Positions 1 through 11,850 of a stretch of DNA of 64,000 nt are shown here, piece by piece (position 1 is the first letter of the stretch; each line of letters begins with the position of its first letter). The notes below the pieces were generated by a model, which saw nothing but the letters and a program-made list of their open reading frames with translations, was not told the DNA's origin and made no database searches. The translations under genes were made by a program, and so were the position numbers. The stretch comes from Astropecten irregularis (lineage: Eukaryota > Echinodermata > Asteroidea > Paxillosida > Astropectinidae), in assembly GCA_963971285.1 (NCBI GenBank), contig OZ020245.1:20722983-20786982 (forward strand), given 5' to 3'.

Positions 1-63
1 TGATATTTTTGCCCATGAATCTGAATTTCTTTGACAAAAACCAAAGTATGATATTACCTTTAA
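1..63 (-). repeat. A element, 3' piece
   Basis: The tail of an A copy: the text TTGCCCATGAATCTG, then CCAAAGTATGATATTACC, ending in TTTAA. The rest lies before the window. Confidence 0.85.
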
Positions 64-377
64 ATGCAATTTACCGTATCATGGTCAAATATAAGATGCA
101 ACCCTAAACATCAACAATACTCCTAGCCACCTTCTGCATCCCACATCTTTCCTCTGTCCACATGCTGGACAGTATGTGTCACTGTTCGAGCTGTAAAGGT
201 CATCAGCACTGGTTGTAATTGGTCTCATACACCTGCATACATCACAGTCATTTTATCGGTTGTTTGTTGATTACGAGCCTTATAAAGCTAATTAGGCTTG
301 CCCTTCACTGACGTGGATGAGTAATGCATACTCAGTGCTTGTTGAGTGCACATGAACAAAATCATGCGCTGACTCAA

Positions 378-669
378 GGCCCAATTTCATGGAAACTGTT
401 ACCGTTACCAAAAATTCTTCGCTTACGGTAGCAGACTATTTCGGTTACAGTTAGCGTTTTTCACGGGAGAGTTTTCTCTTTGGTAACGGTAAGCAAGGAC
501 TTTCTGCAGAATGCATACGACATCGCCTTAGCAGAAAAAAATCACGGTTTCCCTACAAATTCTTCGCTAACCGAAAGTCTTGCTTTTGGATTCCATGAAA
601 TAGATTTCATGCATAGCAGTGCCCGTTAGCTCAAAAATAGGTCGTAACGAATTCCAATGAAATTGGGCC
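378..669. mobile_element. Q: MITE with GGCCCAATTTCAT ends
   Basis: The left end is GGCCCAATTTCATGGAA and the right end is TTCCAATGAAATTGGGCC, so the two ends form an inverted repeat. Internal motifs TTACCGTTACC, CTTCGCTTACGG and GGTAACGGTAAGC recur in both orientations. There is no coding capacity. A non-autonomous DNA element is inferred from structure; only one copy is in this window. Confidence 0.7.
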
Positions 670-722
670 AGGTGGGTTTCGAACCCACGACCTCCTGCTT
701 ACTAGTGCAAATTACGAGCCGT
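670..722 (-). repeat. tRNA-like fragment (T-arm region)
   Basis: Read on the minus strand, the segment contains GTGGGTTCGAAACCCAC, a good T-arm and box B, preceded by CAGGAGGTC. The A-box half and acceptor stem are missing, so a tRNA-derived SINE remnant is more likely than a gene. Confidence 0.5.
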
Positions 723-915
723 CAAAGTATTTGTCTCTATGATGCACGGCTGTACCATGCATCTCAAAGGATGAAGTTCAACTTCCTTTTGGCTGTTGAA
801 TAGAACTTCCATTGCATGTTTAGTACTACCAATTGAATTGTATCTCCATTTCACTGTTCGGTACTGCCGGTTAAATAGAATTTCCATTGCACCGTTCAGT
901 ACGGCCTGTGGTAGA

Positions 916-1051
916 TATAGGGCCTGTTTGTTTAACACAAAAGATCACAGATCCTGATGACCTGGATCGCATTTTAGCATACCCTGCATAGGACGCGGAT
1001 CCGCAAATCTGGGATCCTGTGCGACGTGTGCGTTATTAAAACAAACAGGCT
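916..1051. mobile_element. O copy 1: MITE with GGGCCTGTTTGTTT ends
   Basis: It begins AGGGCCTGTTTGTTT and ends AAACAAACAGGC. The interior is rich in GGATC motifs (GATCCTG, GGATCGCATTTTAGC, GCGGATCC). A second copy at 51392-51528 shares the ends and the internal text ATTTTAGC-TACCCTGCATAGGA. Confidence 0.75.
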
Positions 1052-2099
1052 GCACATTACAAATCTGTTTCACAAAATGGCAGACTTTGGAGCTTGTAGA
1101 TATGATGAGGATTTTAAATCGAAGCATTGTGTGAAATAAGGAATGTTTCACATTATGACATATCTGTCGGTCACTTTGTGGAATCTTGCTTTTGCACATA
1201 AATATACATTTATATTTGTATAATGATTTCTTTTGAAACAAGGAAATCGTTCCTCTGATTTAAATCAATTTGCTTTAATATTCCCATGAATAGCTAACGT
1301 CAGGAAAAACATTTCTTCATTATCTAAATACCTTCTATTTCCTTCTCTTTGTGAATTATTCATATGCATAATCAACCTAAAAATCCACTTTTGTCAAACC
1401 AAACAAAAACAGACAGATGAACAAACAAACAAACAAACACCCACTCAAAGCCAAAAAAGCAAAAATGTGTATTTTTTTCAGCACATTACTGGAAACCTCT
1501 GCATGGAGCACAAAGATGTATCATTCCCTGCAAAAGTCCAGAGACAATTACGCGTTAGAAATGTAAAACAAGCCCCGCGGCCGGAGCAGTGTGTTCGAGG
1601 CTGTTGACCCTGTTGTGTGGACGTGGACGAAAGCAACGCCAATGAAGGGTCACTCCCACGCTCTAACCGGCCTGGAACGTTAATGGACAAGTGTACGTAC
1701 GTGCGCGTGCAGCGATGGTATATAGGATAGTATATAGGAACGGTCACTGCTGATGATGCGGTATAATAGATATTCCCTGAGCTAGTATCGGGTCCCCAAA
1801 GCTGAAAGTGATAATCACCGTATCACTCCCGCTGGAGTAAGGGGGAAAGAAAGAGCGAGAGAGAGAGAGAGTTGGGGTGAGAATGAAAGTAAACATCCTT
1901 GAATATGGATGAGTCTTGCTTTCTATTAATGAAAGGTTATTATTCAATGTGATGATTATATGTTGTCTTTTTATCTACACCAATGAGATCATTATTCATA
2001 ACACATACATCATGGCACAATATTTGTCACCCATCAAGGACTCCTATTATGATTCATCTTGAACAAAAGCCATTTCAAATTAAAACAAAAAAAAATAAT
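1052..2099. other. No gene seen
   Basis: AT-rich DNA with an (AAAC)n patch near 1405-1440 and a GA-dinucleotide patch near 1854-1871. Short minus-strand open frames here have no recognisable protein features. Confidence 0.6.
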
Positions 2100-2476
2100 G
2101 ATCTGAGGCTTTGAATGGTGACAATAGCACCGCGCACTTGCGCTAAAAATAGCACCGAACCTCAGACAAACATTGCAACGTGGCCATGCAAACGTGTGGT
2201 GAGTGGAGGTATGTGTGCGTGTGCATGCATGGTGTGACGTCATTAAGGCGGAACGCTATTGGTATGTGGATCGGTTTGCGGAAACACCATGTAAGAATTG
2301 TTCATACTTTCGAACATTTCAACGTTTCGACTACTATGCTCTAATCCTAGGTCTCCTGATGAGGACTAGAGTAGGCTAGTTGAAACGTTGAGACCGTACG
2401 AGAAGTGCGAACGAAATAGAAGTGCGAAAGTACGAACGATTCTTACACATGGTGTTTCCGCAAACCGATCCACATA
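2100..2476. mobile_element. G copy 1, interrupted by an F insertion
   Basis: The left part of G (2100-2122, GAGGCTTTGAATGGTGACA) is separated from the remainder (2261-2476, GGTATGTGGATCGGTTTGCG onward) by F. G has hairpin ends (TGTGGATCGGTTTGCGGAAA and its inverse TTTCCGCAAACCGATCCACA) and the internal text GTTGAAACGTTGAGACC. The right end is followed directly by a run of A bases. Confidence 0.8.
2123..2260. mobile_element. F copy 1, nested in G
   Basis: It starts AATAGCACCGCGCACTTGCG and ends GCGGAACGCTATT, with the shared internal block CAGACAAACATTGCAA and GTGACGTCAT. Comparison with the uninterrupted G text GACAATTGGTATG indicates a 2-bp AT duplication at the insertion. Confidence 0.8.
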
Positions 2477-3999
2477 AAAAAAAAAATATCAAACAATTCC
2501 AACACATATAAAATGAAGAGGACTTTTGCAATTTGCAACGCCCGAGCCTGAGCACTCTGTATTCCGTTGTTAATTGATTCTGTGATGATTTTTGTCATCG
2601 GTTTACTGTAAATAATCTGACCTGTCAAAGTCTATACATGAAGATCTATTTGACTTTATCCTGGGAACGTTAACCGCTGAGAAATTGGATCTGATATTAG
2701 TGTAATCACCCTCATATGTCATCGTTAAAGATTCTGTAGCTTTATACAAAAATGTAGCTAAAGTACATTTCACTCTACCTAGTGTGCTGAGGCATGGCAT
2801 AAATGGTAGCACAAAATGTAGTTTATGGCATACGAGCCTGGTATTTTCATCCAGACAATAGGACATTTTTATGACCGGTTGCACATATATGTAATGCTGA
2901 TTTCCTCTTGGCCATTTGTCATTCTGCCCAAGAATGGGACACTATGTCAGCCAAAGTTGCTGGTACGGTTTTTAGTTGAGAAGAATGATTTAGATCCCTC
3001 CGCAACTCCAAGTTCCATTATTCCTTGCTGAAAACCGACATTGATTATAAAATACATTCCCCCCCCAAAAAAAAAAAATGATAAAGAAAGAAAGATGCAT
3101 TTACTGGATGAAATCGAATGCTTGGTGAACTAGATGTTTCAAATGATCACACACTGAGGCAGTAAATGACCAATGATGCATTGGACCCTTTCAAAAGAAC
3201 AGTCTTACTTAACTCCACGATAACGCCAGCTGCCCATGAAAAATTTTGTTCTCGAATGAAAACAAGATGGCCGAGAGAGTAAATCAACATTAATTGACAA
3301 GTTAATGAAGTGGAGTTGCTCTATTTGAAAATTAGTTCAAGGCAGAGAAGTTGAACTGATATTTCCAATTTGTCTCCACAAATGGCAGCATTCATTTGGG
3401 TCATTCCTTCAGATTGCGGTATGACTTGTGTGGCGTCAAAGTAACATTCTTGTACCATTATATTATACTCTATCACAGATTTATCTAAATGCTGTCATAT
3501 TTTCCTATTGAATTTGTGAATAGATCTTTTAAAGTCTGATTTGCAGAGTTAAACTTGCACTCATTGCAGGGTAATAGATTTTACAAGTTAATTTTATAAG
3601 GGTCATTTTTACTCTAGATTGGAGTTTGACTTGACAGACATGAATGGCATCAAAGTTACTAATATTTATTTATTTATTAACCAAGACCAACAGCAATACA
3701 AATCGCCAATTACAGGATGGTTATTAACATAATAAACAAACAAGCACGAACAAACACTTGGACAGCCATCAGACAAACAAGTAAATTTACAGATACATAA
3801 ATCCATATGTATATCTATGAAAGAGTATTTACAACAATAGTAAGTCTACATCAGTAGACTTGTACCATTCAATCATTCTATACTATTCAATCATAATAGG
3901 CCCTATGGTTTTGGTTTTAGTAACAACTCTCCTTCCTGAAAAGTCATTCACACAGTACGTTATTATCCTGTATCTGTGTATAAGAAAACATTAATGATA
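2477..3999. other. No gene seen
   Basis: Low-complexity A tracts occur near 2477 and 3060-3080. Text around 3660-3720 (TATTTATTTATTAACCAAGA followed by CAACAGC) looks like the tail of an interspersed repeat. A 93-codon minus-strand open frame (2603-2884) and a 68-codon plus-strand frame (2825-3031) resemble nothing I know. Confidence 0.5.
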
Positions 4000-4363
4000 T
4001 TAAAGGTAATATAATACTTTGGTTTTTGTCAAAGAAATACAGATTCATGGGAAAAAACTATCAAGACAGATACAGTAACAGTCATCTGTGAACATTTCAG
4101 TCCCATACGGTGCCCTCTTTTTGAGAAAACAGTGAAAAACCGCCACAGTATTTCTTAAAGTCTTTTCTCTGTTATTTTTGATCTTTTAAAAGATCAAAAA
4201 GAGTGTCGGTCGTTGTTTTATCAATTTCTGGATAAATACACCATTTCAGGCGGAAATATTTTAACAGTATGTTTCTACCAGCACCATCTTCATACCCTGT
4301 AAGTTATACGTAAATCTGTGAACATTTCTGTTTTGGTTTCTTACCAAAGTATGATACCTTTAA
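4000..4363 (+). mobile_element. A copy, nearly complete
   Basis: Bounded by TTAAAGGTAATATAATACTT and ACCAAAGTATGATACCTTTAA. It contains the A core in order: ATTCATGGG, CAGTAACAGTCATCTGTGA, GAGAAAACAGTGAAAAAC, the palindrome GATCTTTTAAAAGATC, CTGGATAAATACACCATTTC and TTCATACCCTGTAAGTTATA. Confidence 0.88.
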
Positions 4364-4384
4364 CTTTAATGATAACAATAACCG

Positions 4385-4935
4385 AGGATGCGAAGTTAAT
4401 TAGGGTGACATTCCCATAGGGTTATGCACACTCTAAATATCCTCCAAGCCAATAAACTTGAAATTGATGTATGTTCATATCGAGAGCATACTCTGTCTTC
4501 TATTAAAATATGGACATGAAAATATGTCTTTAAAGGTGTATTATGCATGATTGGTAAAGTAGAACAGCACTCACACTTTGTCTGATCCAATACGAGAAAA
4601 CAGCAAAAACCTGACTCAATGTTTCTTTAAAAATGTAAAGAATGGTTTTGATAATACCCCGAGATCAAAACTATTTTCTGCCTTTGTTTTACTAATTTCT
4701 GGATAAATATGCCATTTCAGGCAGAAATATTTTAACAGTATGTTTCTGCCAGCACCATATTCATACCCTGAAAGTTATACAAAAACACAAGTATGTGAAC
4801 ATTTCTGTTTGGGTATGTTACCAATCCTGTACTGTACCTTTAAAAGGTAGCTGATACCTTTTAGAAGACATCAAAATGTCTCCCAAATGTTCACTTTCAG
4901 ACACTAACCTGTCGCCCTAATACCTTTTTGTAAAA
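4385..4935 (+). mobile_element. P copy 1, split by a B insertion
   Basis: The parts 4385-4530 and 4844-4935 align with the uninterrupted P copy near 12783-13056 (shared text TTCCCATAGGGT, CCAATAAACTTGAAATTGA, TGTCTTCTATTAAAATATGG, then GATACCTTTTAGAAGACATC and CACTTTCAGACACT). B sits between them. Confidence 0.75.
4530..4843 (+). mobile_element. B copy nested in P
   Basis: It runs from TTAAAGGTGTATTATGCATG to CCTGTACTGTACCTTTAA. The interior has ACAGCACTCACACTTTGTCT, AAACCATTCTTT-type text in reverse and the block ATGTTTCTGCCAGCACCAT shared with A. The empty site in P2 reads GTCTTTAAAAGGTAG. Confidence 0.8.
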
Positions 4936-5592
4936 AATTATGATAATTATCCATAATAATTATAATGACTTTTTGAATTTGATCAAAATATCCTTGCTCC
5001 GTTTCAACGTATTTGTTACCCTAATAGAAATATTCAGAAAAAGAAAAGAATATTGACTGGATGCCTTTATGCTACATGCACAAAGTGTGTTAGGTGTCAA
5101 TATGATGACGACAGAAAAAAAGACAGAAATCAATCCGTCCTCTGTATACATTAGAAAAGTGCATGGTCCTTTCTAAAGAAAACAAATTGATTTTCTTTCT
5201 TCGTTTTTTTTTTTTCTCCTCCCTTCGCATTTTTGCAAATATCAAATATGCTTTGCTTGGCGACTGTACAAATATTTTTTGGGCCATTTGTCTCAAACGC
5301 ACATGCATTCCTGCAGCTGCGATGCGATATAGTGGGCGTATGTATAGAAGCACAGGGGTTTTGGTTTGCATCAGGGGCAGGTTTACGTGGTGTGAATTTG
5401 TGACGTCATTGCGTTTATCGTCTGTGAAATTTCAGCCGAAAAAGGACGCTGTCCACTTTGGAGGCAATGCCAGTTGGCCTTATCAAGGATCAATTTATCC
5501 ATAGGAGCATTCAGATGAGAAATTGTGAGGATGCTGCATAATGACAAATTTTAGTTTAAAACAAAGAGTTAAAGGTCTTCAATCCTTGGCAC
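4936..5592. other. No gene seen
   Basis: Contains a 113-codon plus frame (5163-5504) and an overlapping 93-codon minus frame. Both cross a T-rich tract and neither shows known protein features. There is a TGACGTCA site at 5401-5408 but nothing to tie it to a promoter. Confidence 0.45.
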
Positions 5593-6089
5593 TTAAAGGT
5601 TTTTAATATTATGTACTTAATTTCATACTTTGGTTTTTGTCAAAGAAATACAGATTCATGGGCAAAAATATCAAGGAAGATACAGTAACAGTCATATTTA
5701 AAATTCCCAGTCCCAAACGGTGCCCACTTTGAGAAAACAGTGAAAAACAGCCACAGTATTTTTTTTTAAGCCAAAACTGAAACAAACATTATTTTTGATC
5801 CTCTGAAGATCAAAATTGTTTTTGGTCGTTGGTTTTACTCTTTTCTGGATAAATGCAGCATTTCAGGCAATTTTTTTTTTCAAAGCAATTTCAATGGTAT
5901 ATTTCTACCATCACCATTGTTATACCCTGTAAGTTATCTAGGTAAATCTGTGAAGATTTCTGTTTTGGCATGCTACCATATTATTATATAATGCACTGTA
6001 CTAGCACTAGCACTGTATCTTTCTTGATATTTTTGCCCATGAATCTGCTTTTCTTTAACAAAAAACCAAAAGTATTAAATTACCTTTAA
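5593..6089. mobile_element. A copy joined to an inverted A end
   Basis: An A copy from about 5616 to about 5985 is followed by CTAGCACTAGCACTG and then an inverted A left end (6015-6089, TTCTTGATATTTTTGCCCAT to ATTACCTTTAA). Two A sequences therefore meet tail to tail with the inner end lost. Confidence 0.75.
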
Positions 6090-6401
6090 CATTGTCAGTT
6101 TCAGAGAAATGTTTTCTTTGCCTGTGACATTTAAAGCTCAACCACACAAGTTCTGTGAATTGGTGACCAACTTTATTGCTTCATTGACTATTGACTGAGC
6201 TACAAAATATTGTTAAATACATGGTTTTTAATAGTCATACTGGTTATGTTTGTCATCGTAGTCTTGTATGAAGATGAAGGCTGACCTTTTTTAAATTTGA
6301 CCTACATCATTCAATAGAATTTGAGCAGTTTATCCTGTAGTGCATCTTAAGCCCAAAGGTTTTTGGGAATAGCGCCATCACATGCACAAACAGGGCTTGA
6401 A

Positions 6402-6649
6402 CAGGGGCCAATTTCATAGAGCTGCTTAGCACAAAAATTTGCTAAGCATGACATTTCTGTCTTAGTAAAAACAGGATTAATAACCAAATTCCCATGTGTT
6501 GTGTGTATTACTTGCAATTGTTCTTTGGCTGTTGTTCGCTGACCATGAATATCAAATTGAATTTTCATTGGTGGTTTGCTTTATTGGGTGAGCCATTTTT
6601 GTGCTAAGCAATTTATTGTGCTAAGCAGCTCTATGAAATTGGCCCCTGG
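6402..6649. mobile_element. C copy 1: MITE with CAGGGGCCAATTTCAT ends
   Basis: It begins CAGGGGCCAATTTCATAGAG and ends CTCTATGAAATTGGCCCCTG. It holds GCTAAGCATGACATTTCTGT, TTGTTCTTTGGCTGTTGTTC and GACCATGAATATCAAATTG. Other copies occur at 13731, 17238 and 27114, with fragments at 7955 and 12051. Confidence 0.88.
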
Positions 6650-7580
6650 ATGGCTGGCTGCAAGAGAGGTATGGAAGCCCTCTTGGTCATTGCCTTGAAG
6701 CCCCTGGTGATTGAACATTTTTCAGAGGATGTTTCAGATCTTTCCATAGACGATTAAATAAAGGCAATTTGCCTTGCCCCCTTTAAGGCATCCTAGGCCT
6801 TCCCCTCTCCCCTCCCCTACCCAAAAAGAACCTCCCGCTTGTTTTAAAACTGCTGGTAATTACCCCTCATTACAGTGTGGCTTGGAGATAGCCCATATCC
6901 GCCCCAGACTGCTGTGTCTGTTTTGGCCGGGGTCTTGGGCACACCTGACTCAGTGCATCGGTTGTCCCCCTCTGAGGCATGTCAAAGTTATTTTCGGTGA
7001 CTCGGCACCAAACAAATTCCAGCGATGGTTGTCTGCACCGCGCCGGGGCCATCTTCAAAAATTGACAAGTGCGGCTGTACTTACAGCCTTCGCTTCTTCG
7101 TCATCTTGGAACCAACTTTCAGTCGTGTAATTCAGTGATTAGTCCCACGGATGTTTTGGATATCGAGGATGTGTTATTCTGCAAAGTGGTTAATTTTTTT
7201 ATTTAAAAGCTTATCAGGTACAGCATTCCGAAACAATTAGTTTTGTTTAATGTCATTAAAAAACGATTTCTATTTCAGGCCTGGAATTAAGTTCTGAAAG
7301 GGGCAAGGCCTCACTTTTCCATTGCAAGGGCCACTTCCATTGGGAAAATTATAATATCTATGGGAAATAATTGAAGGGACACCAAGGCCAAGAACCAGGG
7401 CAATGAAGGCCATGGCCTCCGTGGCCTCCGTTTAATTCCAGGCTTGCTATTTTCTCTTGCCTCATTGTGAAGTTCACTCTGATCTCAATAAATAAAAATG
7501 AAACTGTGCAAGCGCGGTATTGGGAGGATGTTTGAAGTATCGAAAGAAAACAGACCAATTTCATAGGGCACAAAATTTGC
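6650..7580. other. No gene seen
   Basis: A 118-codon plus frame (6774-7130) crosses C-rich sequence with no domain. The text near 7275-7445 has TTCAGGCCTGGAATTAAG and an approximate inverse (CCGTTTAATTCCAGGC), suggesting another inverted-repeat element of about 170 bp seen only once. Confidence 0.45.
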
Positions 7581-7949
7581 TTTAATGGTACAGAAATGGT
7601 TTTTGCGACAAAACAGTTGCTGACAGTGAAAGCCGTTATGTAATCCATCATATACCTTAACTGACAAACCTGTAGAAGTTTGAGGTCAATAAGCCATCTG
7701 GGTCACGAGAAAATAGTGAAAACCCATTTACACATTTCAACGATATTATGCCTTCATAATAAAACACTTCGAAATGATTTATTCCAATCGGAAAATAGTT
7801 TCATCTATTTCTCAACGAATATGGCATTTCAGACAAAAACATTTCATGGGATGTTTTCTCCTATCATCACCATTATACTGTGTAAGTTTTATGTGAATCT
7901 GTGATCATGAAGTGTATTTTGTCATACCAATTCTGTACCATCCCTTTAA
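7581..7949 (+). mobile_element. D copy 1
   Basis: It runs from TTAATGGTACAGAAATGG to ACCAATTCTGTACCATCC and TTTAA. Interior landmarks are GCGACAAAACAGTTGCTGAC, CTGGGTCACGAGAAAATAGT, ATATGGCATTTCAGACAAAA and ACCATTATACTGTGTAAG. D2 at 34464 is very similar. Confidence 0.88.
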
Positions 7950-7954
7950 GCATG

Positions 7955-8149
7955 AAAAGTCTTCCTTGATCAATCAGGATTACCAACCAAATTTTCATGT
8001 GATGTTTACTGCTTTGGACTTGTATTCGGTCATTGTTTGCTGAGCATAACATTCACAAGGAGTTTTGGCTGGCACACTGATTTTAAATTTACCAAGGTTT
8101 TGGTGCTTATTTAGGCAAATTTCGGTGCTTAAGCAGCTCTATGAAATAG
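7955..8149. repeat. C-like diverged fragment
   Basis: Retains ATTACCAACCAAATTTTCATG, CATTGTTTGCTGAGCAT and GCAGCTCTATGAAAT of family C with many changes. Its left end abuts D. Confidence 0.6.
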
Positions 8150-9578
8150 GGAAAACTAGGAAAACTGTCATCACAGTGGTATCATGAATTGATCAAGATA
8201 AGGAAGTCTCTTCACTGCTTAGACATTTCCTGACTGCCCACTTATAAAGCTCTTCCTCAACTCCAATAGCCTCAACCTTCCTTTATCTCCTCTCCGTTTG
8301 TCCGGGGACAAGTGGAATTTGTAGGAACTGTCAACGGCATTGCAACACCTCAGAAATGGATCCCATCTGCGATTTGATGAAGTAGTGTTATATAGTCGAG
8401 GCCACAACCCCAAAGCCAAGGCCGAGGCCACTATATCTGCATGACAGAGGCCGAGGCCAGATGTTAAACATGTAGGAAGTAGCTGAGGGGTGCAGACCAA
8501 TAAATCATTTCCCATAGGCTCCCATGCTAAATGACCAATTTCAAAAAATTATTAAAAATACTCAGAAGTTTCTCAGACACTCAAGCTATACACCAAAATT
8601 AAGCTGAGAACTTCAATTTTCATTTTCCTTTCAATTTTCTATAGAGTAACTAATGACTTTTTGAGAAAAATCCATCCAAAGGAAAATACCCCGAAATCGG
8701 CCATGTTGAAACGGATATCTTACTCGATACGTGTAAGTGTCAAACGCGTTGCGAATATCAGTATTTTCGTAATTCTCTGTTCATTTTTGTCATGTCCATG
8801 ATTAGATTAAAAAGAAAGGATTTGCTGAACACGAATATGTCATTTCTATGTATTTCAAAACTTAAGAATAAGACAAAATTAGTCTCAAAGTCAGGGACAG
8901 AATTGGTTCTCCGTTGTCGGAACTAGACTTCACAATTGCGAAACATCGAGTTGGCTGTTAACGTTTACAGATAAATGTACGCATATGCGTATCCGTTCGC
9001 ATACGGAACGTTCCTAATATCAATATTTTCTTTTAATGAAAAGGCTCCGTAATGTGACGTCACGAAATCACACAGATTTGTCTGCTGCCCCCATTGACAA
9101 AATTCATGACAGTTTCAATTTTGGGGTAGCTAGCGGGTTGAGCATGTTGAGAGAAAGATCATCAAAAAGAATCTGTTTCTGTGTGTTCAGTGTGAGATAA
9201 ATATTTTTTTTCTCATGTCATGACATTTGATGATTATAGTTCTAACAAATAAAGTGAGGTTTGTTGAGTGTTGAACATCCTCTAAAAGGTGTGCGAGGAT
9301 GAAAGTAGTCTTCCATCCTACATTCCAGATTACATGATTGTGCATTGTTATTCCGGACTGTACTAACTGCACTAACATTACATTCAACACATGACTGTGT
9401 AAAATTGGGTGTTACAACCATAGCACTCAAAGCATTCAATATTACTATACCATAACATTGTTGGCAGTCAATAAGTGTACATTAAAACAAGAAAAAGTAA
9501 GCACTCCGTTATTTTAATTTTTTTCTGCAAGGAAGCAGCTTTTAATCTGTCGTTCATTTCCCCCACTTTTTCTCCCAG
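8150..9578. other. No exon recognised upstream of the first RAD51B exon
   Basis: The upstream RAD51B exon (Walker B strand, expected to end just before VVVTNQ) was sought here and back to base 1 and not found. The block 8380-8465 has GAGGCCACAACCCCAAAGCC repeats. TGACGTCA lies at 9056-9063. Confidence 0.5.
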
Positions 9579-9678
9579 GTTGTCGTGACCAATCAAATCA
9601 CAACTCGGCTGGGAGCTCGCCGGTCCAATTTACCGCAAGTTTCAGGAGATGCCGCAGTTAAGACAGGAGAAGAAAGGG
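9579..9678 (+). CDS. RAD51B: RAD51B internal exon (L2-region exon, partial gene)
   Basis: This 100-bp exon encodes 33 residues plus one base, beginning VVVTNQITTRLGARR and ending VKTGEERG. The segment VVVTNQITT matches the strand and motif just before DNA-binding loop L2 in RAD51-family ATPases; in vertebrate RAD51B the corresponding text is (as I recall) VILTNQITT. The variable stretch after it corresponds to loop L2. The 3' splice site is strong (pyrimidine tract then TCTCCCAG) and the donor reads GGG/GTAAGG. The exon enters in phase 0 and leaves in phase 1, which fits the next exon at 12480 with a shared glycine codon. RAD51B acts in the nucleus in the BCDX2 complex (RAD51B-RAD51C-RAD51D-XRCC2), assisting RAD51 loading in homologous recombination (family knowledge). 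The preceding exon, expected to hold the Walker B strand, was looked for upstream and not seen. Confidence 0.9.
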
Positions 9679-10016
9679 GTAAGGCATAATAAGAGATAGA
9701 GGATGAGTTTTTATGAATGGGAGGCATGCAAGATAGCCCATCACATCTTTAGCCTCCACCTGCTCTAACAAAAATAGCTCCTTCTCTTTAATTTCTGTCT
9801 TTTTTTTTTACACAAGGACATATACAGGACAAGCATTTCCCTTATCATAAAGGGGAAGCAGTATGTAAGCAGTGAAGGCCCTTTTTTAATTTGATTTCTG
9901 CCAGGAAATCTTATGGGCAGGGCAGTCACCTATGAGAAGGTGTAGGATTAGAAACTAGACTTCCTAAGCAAAAATTGTATAATATACTAATTATACGAGT
10001 TGGTTAATTTTATTAC

Positions 10017-10352
10017 TTAAAGGTAATATCATACTTTGGGTTTTTGTCAAAGAAATACAGATTCATGGGCAAAAATATTAAGAAAGATACAGTAACAGTC
10101 ATCTGTGAAAATTTCAGGCCCATATGGTGGTCACTTTTTGAGAAAATAGTGAAAAACGACAACAGTATTTCTTAAGTTGTTCCTCTTTTATTTTTGATCT
10201 TTTAAAAGATCGAAAAGATTTTCGGTCGTCGTTTTACTAATTTCTGGATAAATACACCATTTCAGGCTGAAACGTTTTAACGATATGTTTCTACCACCAC
10301 AATCTTCATACCCTGTAAGTTATACGTAAATCTGTGAACATTTCTATTTTGG
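10017..10352 (+). mobile_element. A copy in RAD51B intron, 3' end lost
   Basis: It starts TTAAAGGTAATATCATACTT and follows the A core to GTGAACATTTCTATTTTGG, then changes to unrelated T-rich sequence before the right terminal repeat. Confidence 0.85.
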
Positions 10353-11639
10353 TGAAACCCCGTATTGAATGCAAGGTCCCCCCTTATTTTTTTTTATATG
10401 CTTGTGGTTCCCTGATTTTTCAGTTAAAAGGATTTTCTCTTTTTCAATTTTGGTACAACAAAGTTCCTCCTTTTTTTCTAAATTGGGTACTGGGTGCTCC
10501 ATTTCAATCATGTACAGTGAGCCTGTTTGCTTTTCAGTTAAAAAGAGAAATTAGATCGAAGGTTTTTCAACTTGTCAAAATAAAACCAGCATCGTAGTTC
10601 CAACCCTGAAGTGAAATTTGAACTAACCCACCCTCGCAAAAACAAAAACAGAAGCCAAAAAAAGGGCGACTCTGCCTAATATTGCCTCAAACTTATTCTG
10701 GACTGTCTGTCCATCATCATCCCCTTAAAAAATAAATAGCCGATGTTGAATCCTGAGTGGGCTCTCTTGAATGGGATTATTGATTTTCCCTCGCTCTAAT
10801 TTTCCCACCAGCCTTAAATCAATTAGCAGTTGACGGAATATCAGTTCGGGATCATTTTTTTTTTTTCTTCTTCTTTTTAATGATTTCCCTGGTCCCCATA
10901 CCGTCTATGCTGACCTATATATAACATGTTTGTATAACACAATTACACTGTTCTTTTTATTACTGACAAAAAAATTCCAGCTAGGCCCAGCATGTCTTGA
11001 TGCTGGGTCACTTGCCTGGAAATTGCTCCTAATTTTTTTTTTTTTTTTCGCCGCCTGCGAGCTCCCCCGCCCCCCGCACCCTTCCTGGTGGAATCCGGAA
11101 ATCCCTTTATGGAATCAGGAGTTTGGGGTCTCGTACCCTGACAAGATAACCCCAGGGAATAGAGATCTTGTTTCCCCCTCTTTTTTGCTGTCTGAGTCAC
11201 GGGCGAGCCATCCCCAAAAACCAAAAGAGAAACAAACTTCAATTCCGTGTGTGCTCGGCCCATAATTGCTTTTTCCCTTTCAGCGCATGAAAGAATTTTT
11301 TTGAACAATATTTTTGTAGTTGGTTGTTAAGCAAACCTCATCGGGAGATGAATTTGCAATCAGATATTGGGCTCTGATTAGTGGATTATATTTGTTGATC
11401 TGATTTTAAACTGTCGAAAATATTCCAGGGTTTTCCATCTATGTTTTACTTGCATTTAATTCTGTCTTTAGTGAGTTATGGTACTCAGCTGTAACAAGGA
11501 TGTGATTGAAACCTGTTTTATTTTGATGGCTGGTACAAATTTGTAATCCAAATTTTGTTCTTCATGAAAATTGATAAAAGAGCAAATGTTTTATTAAAAA
11601 ACAGATTTGTTGTTTGAATATTCAGATTATAATCACTGT

Positions 11640-11850
11640 GTTAGCATGGATTTTTAATATTTGGTTGTTATAATAATTTTTAGAAACATGTTTGGAGTAA
11701 GGAGGGCCTGAAGTTTCCATCCTAGCAGGATCCTTTTTTAACCTTTGAGAAAGATCCTTCCAAGATTGAAATGTCAGGCCCTCCTAATTCCGAGCATTTT
11801 ATATATTTCAGGTCAATATTTTGGTTGATGAGCAGTTTGCAGCAGTTTAA
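11640..11850. mobile_element. M copy 1
   Basis: It carries GGAGTAAGGAGGGCCT and the inverse AGGCCCTCCTAATTCCGAGC around CTAGCAGGATCC and TTTGAGAAAGATCCT. The flanking text TTTCAGGTCAATATTTTGG to GCAGCAGTTTAAT matches, on the other strand, the area around the M copy near 20.4 kb. Confidence 0.55.

Noticed and set aside
1..9578. Upstream RAD51B exon with Walker B
   Set aside because: No frame with a plausible acceptor, donor and family text was found by reading; it probably lies before the window or in a sequence too diverged for me to see.
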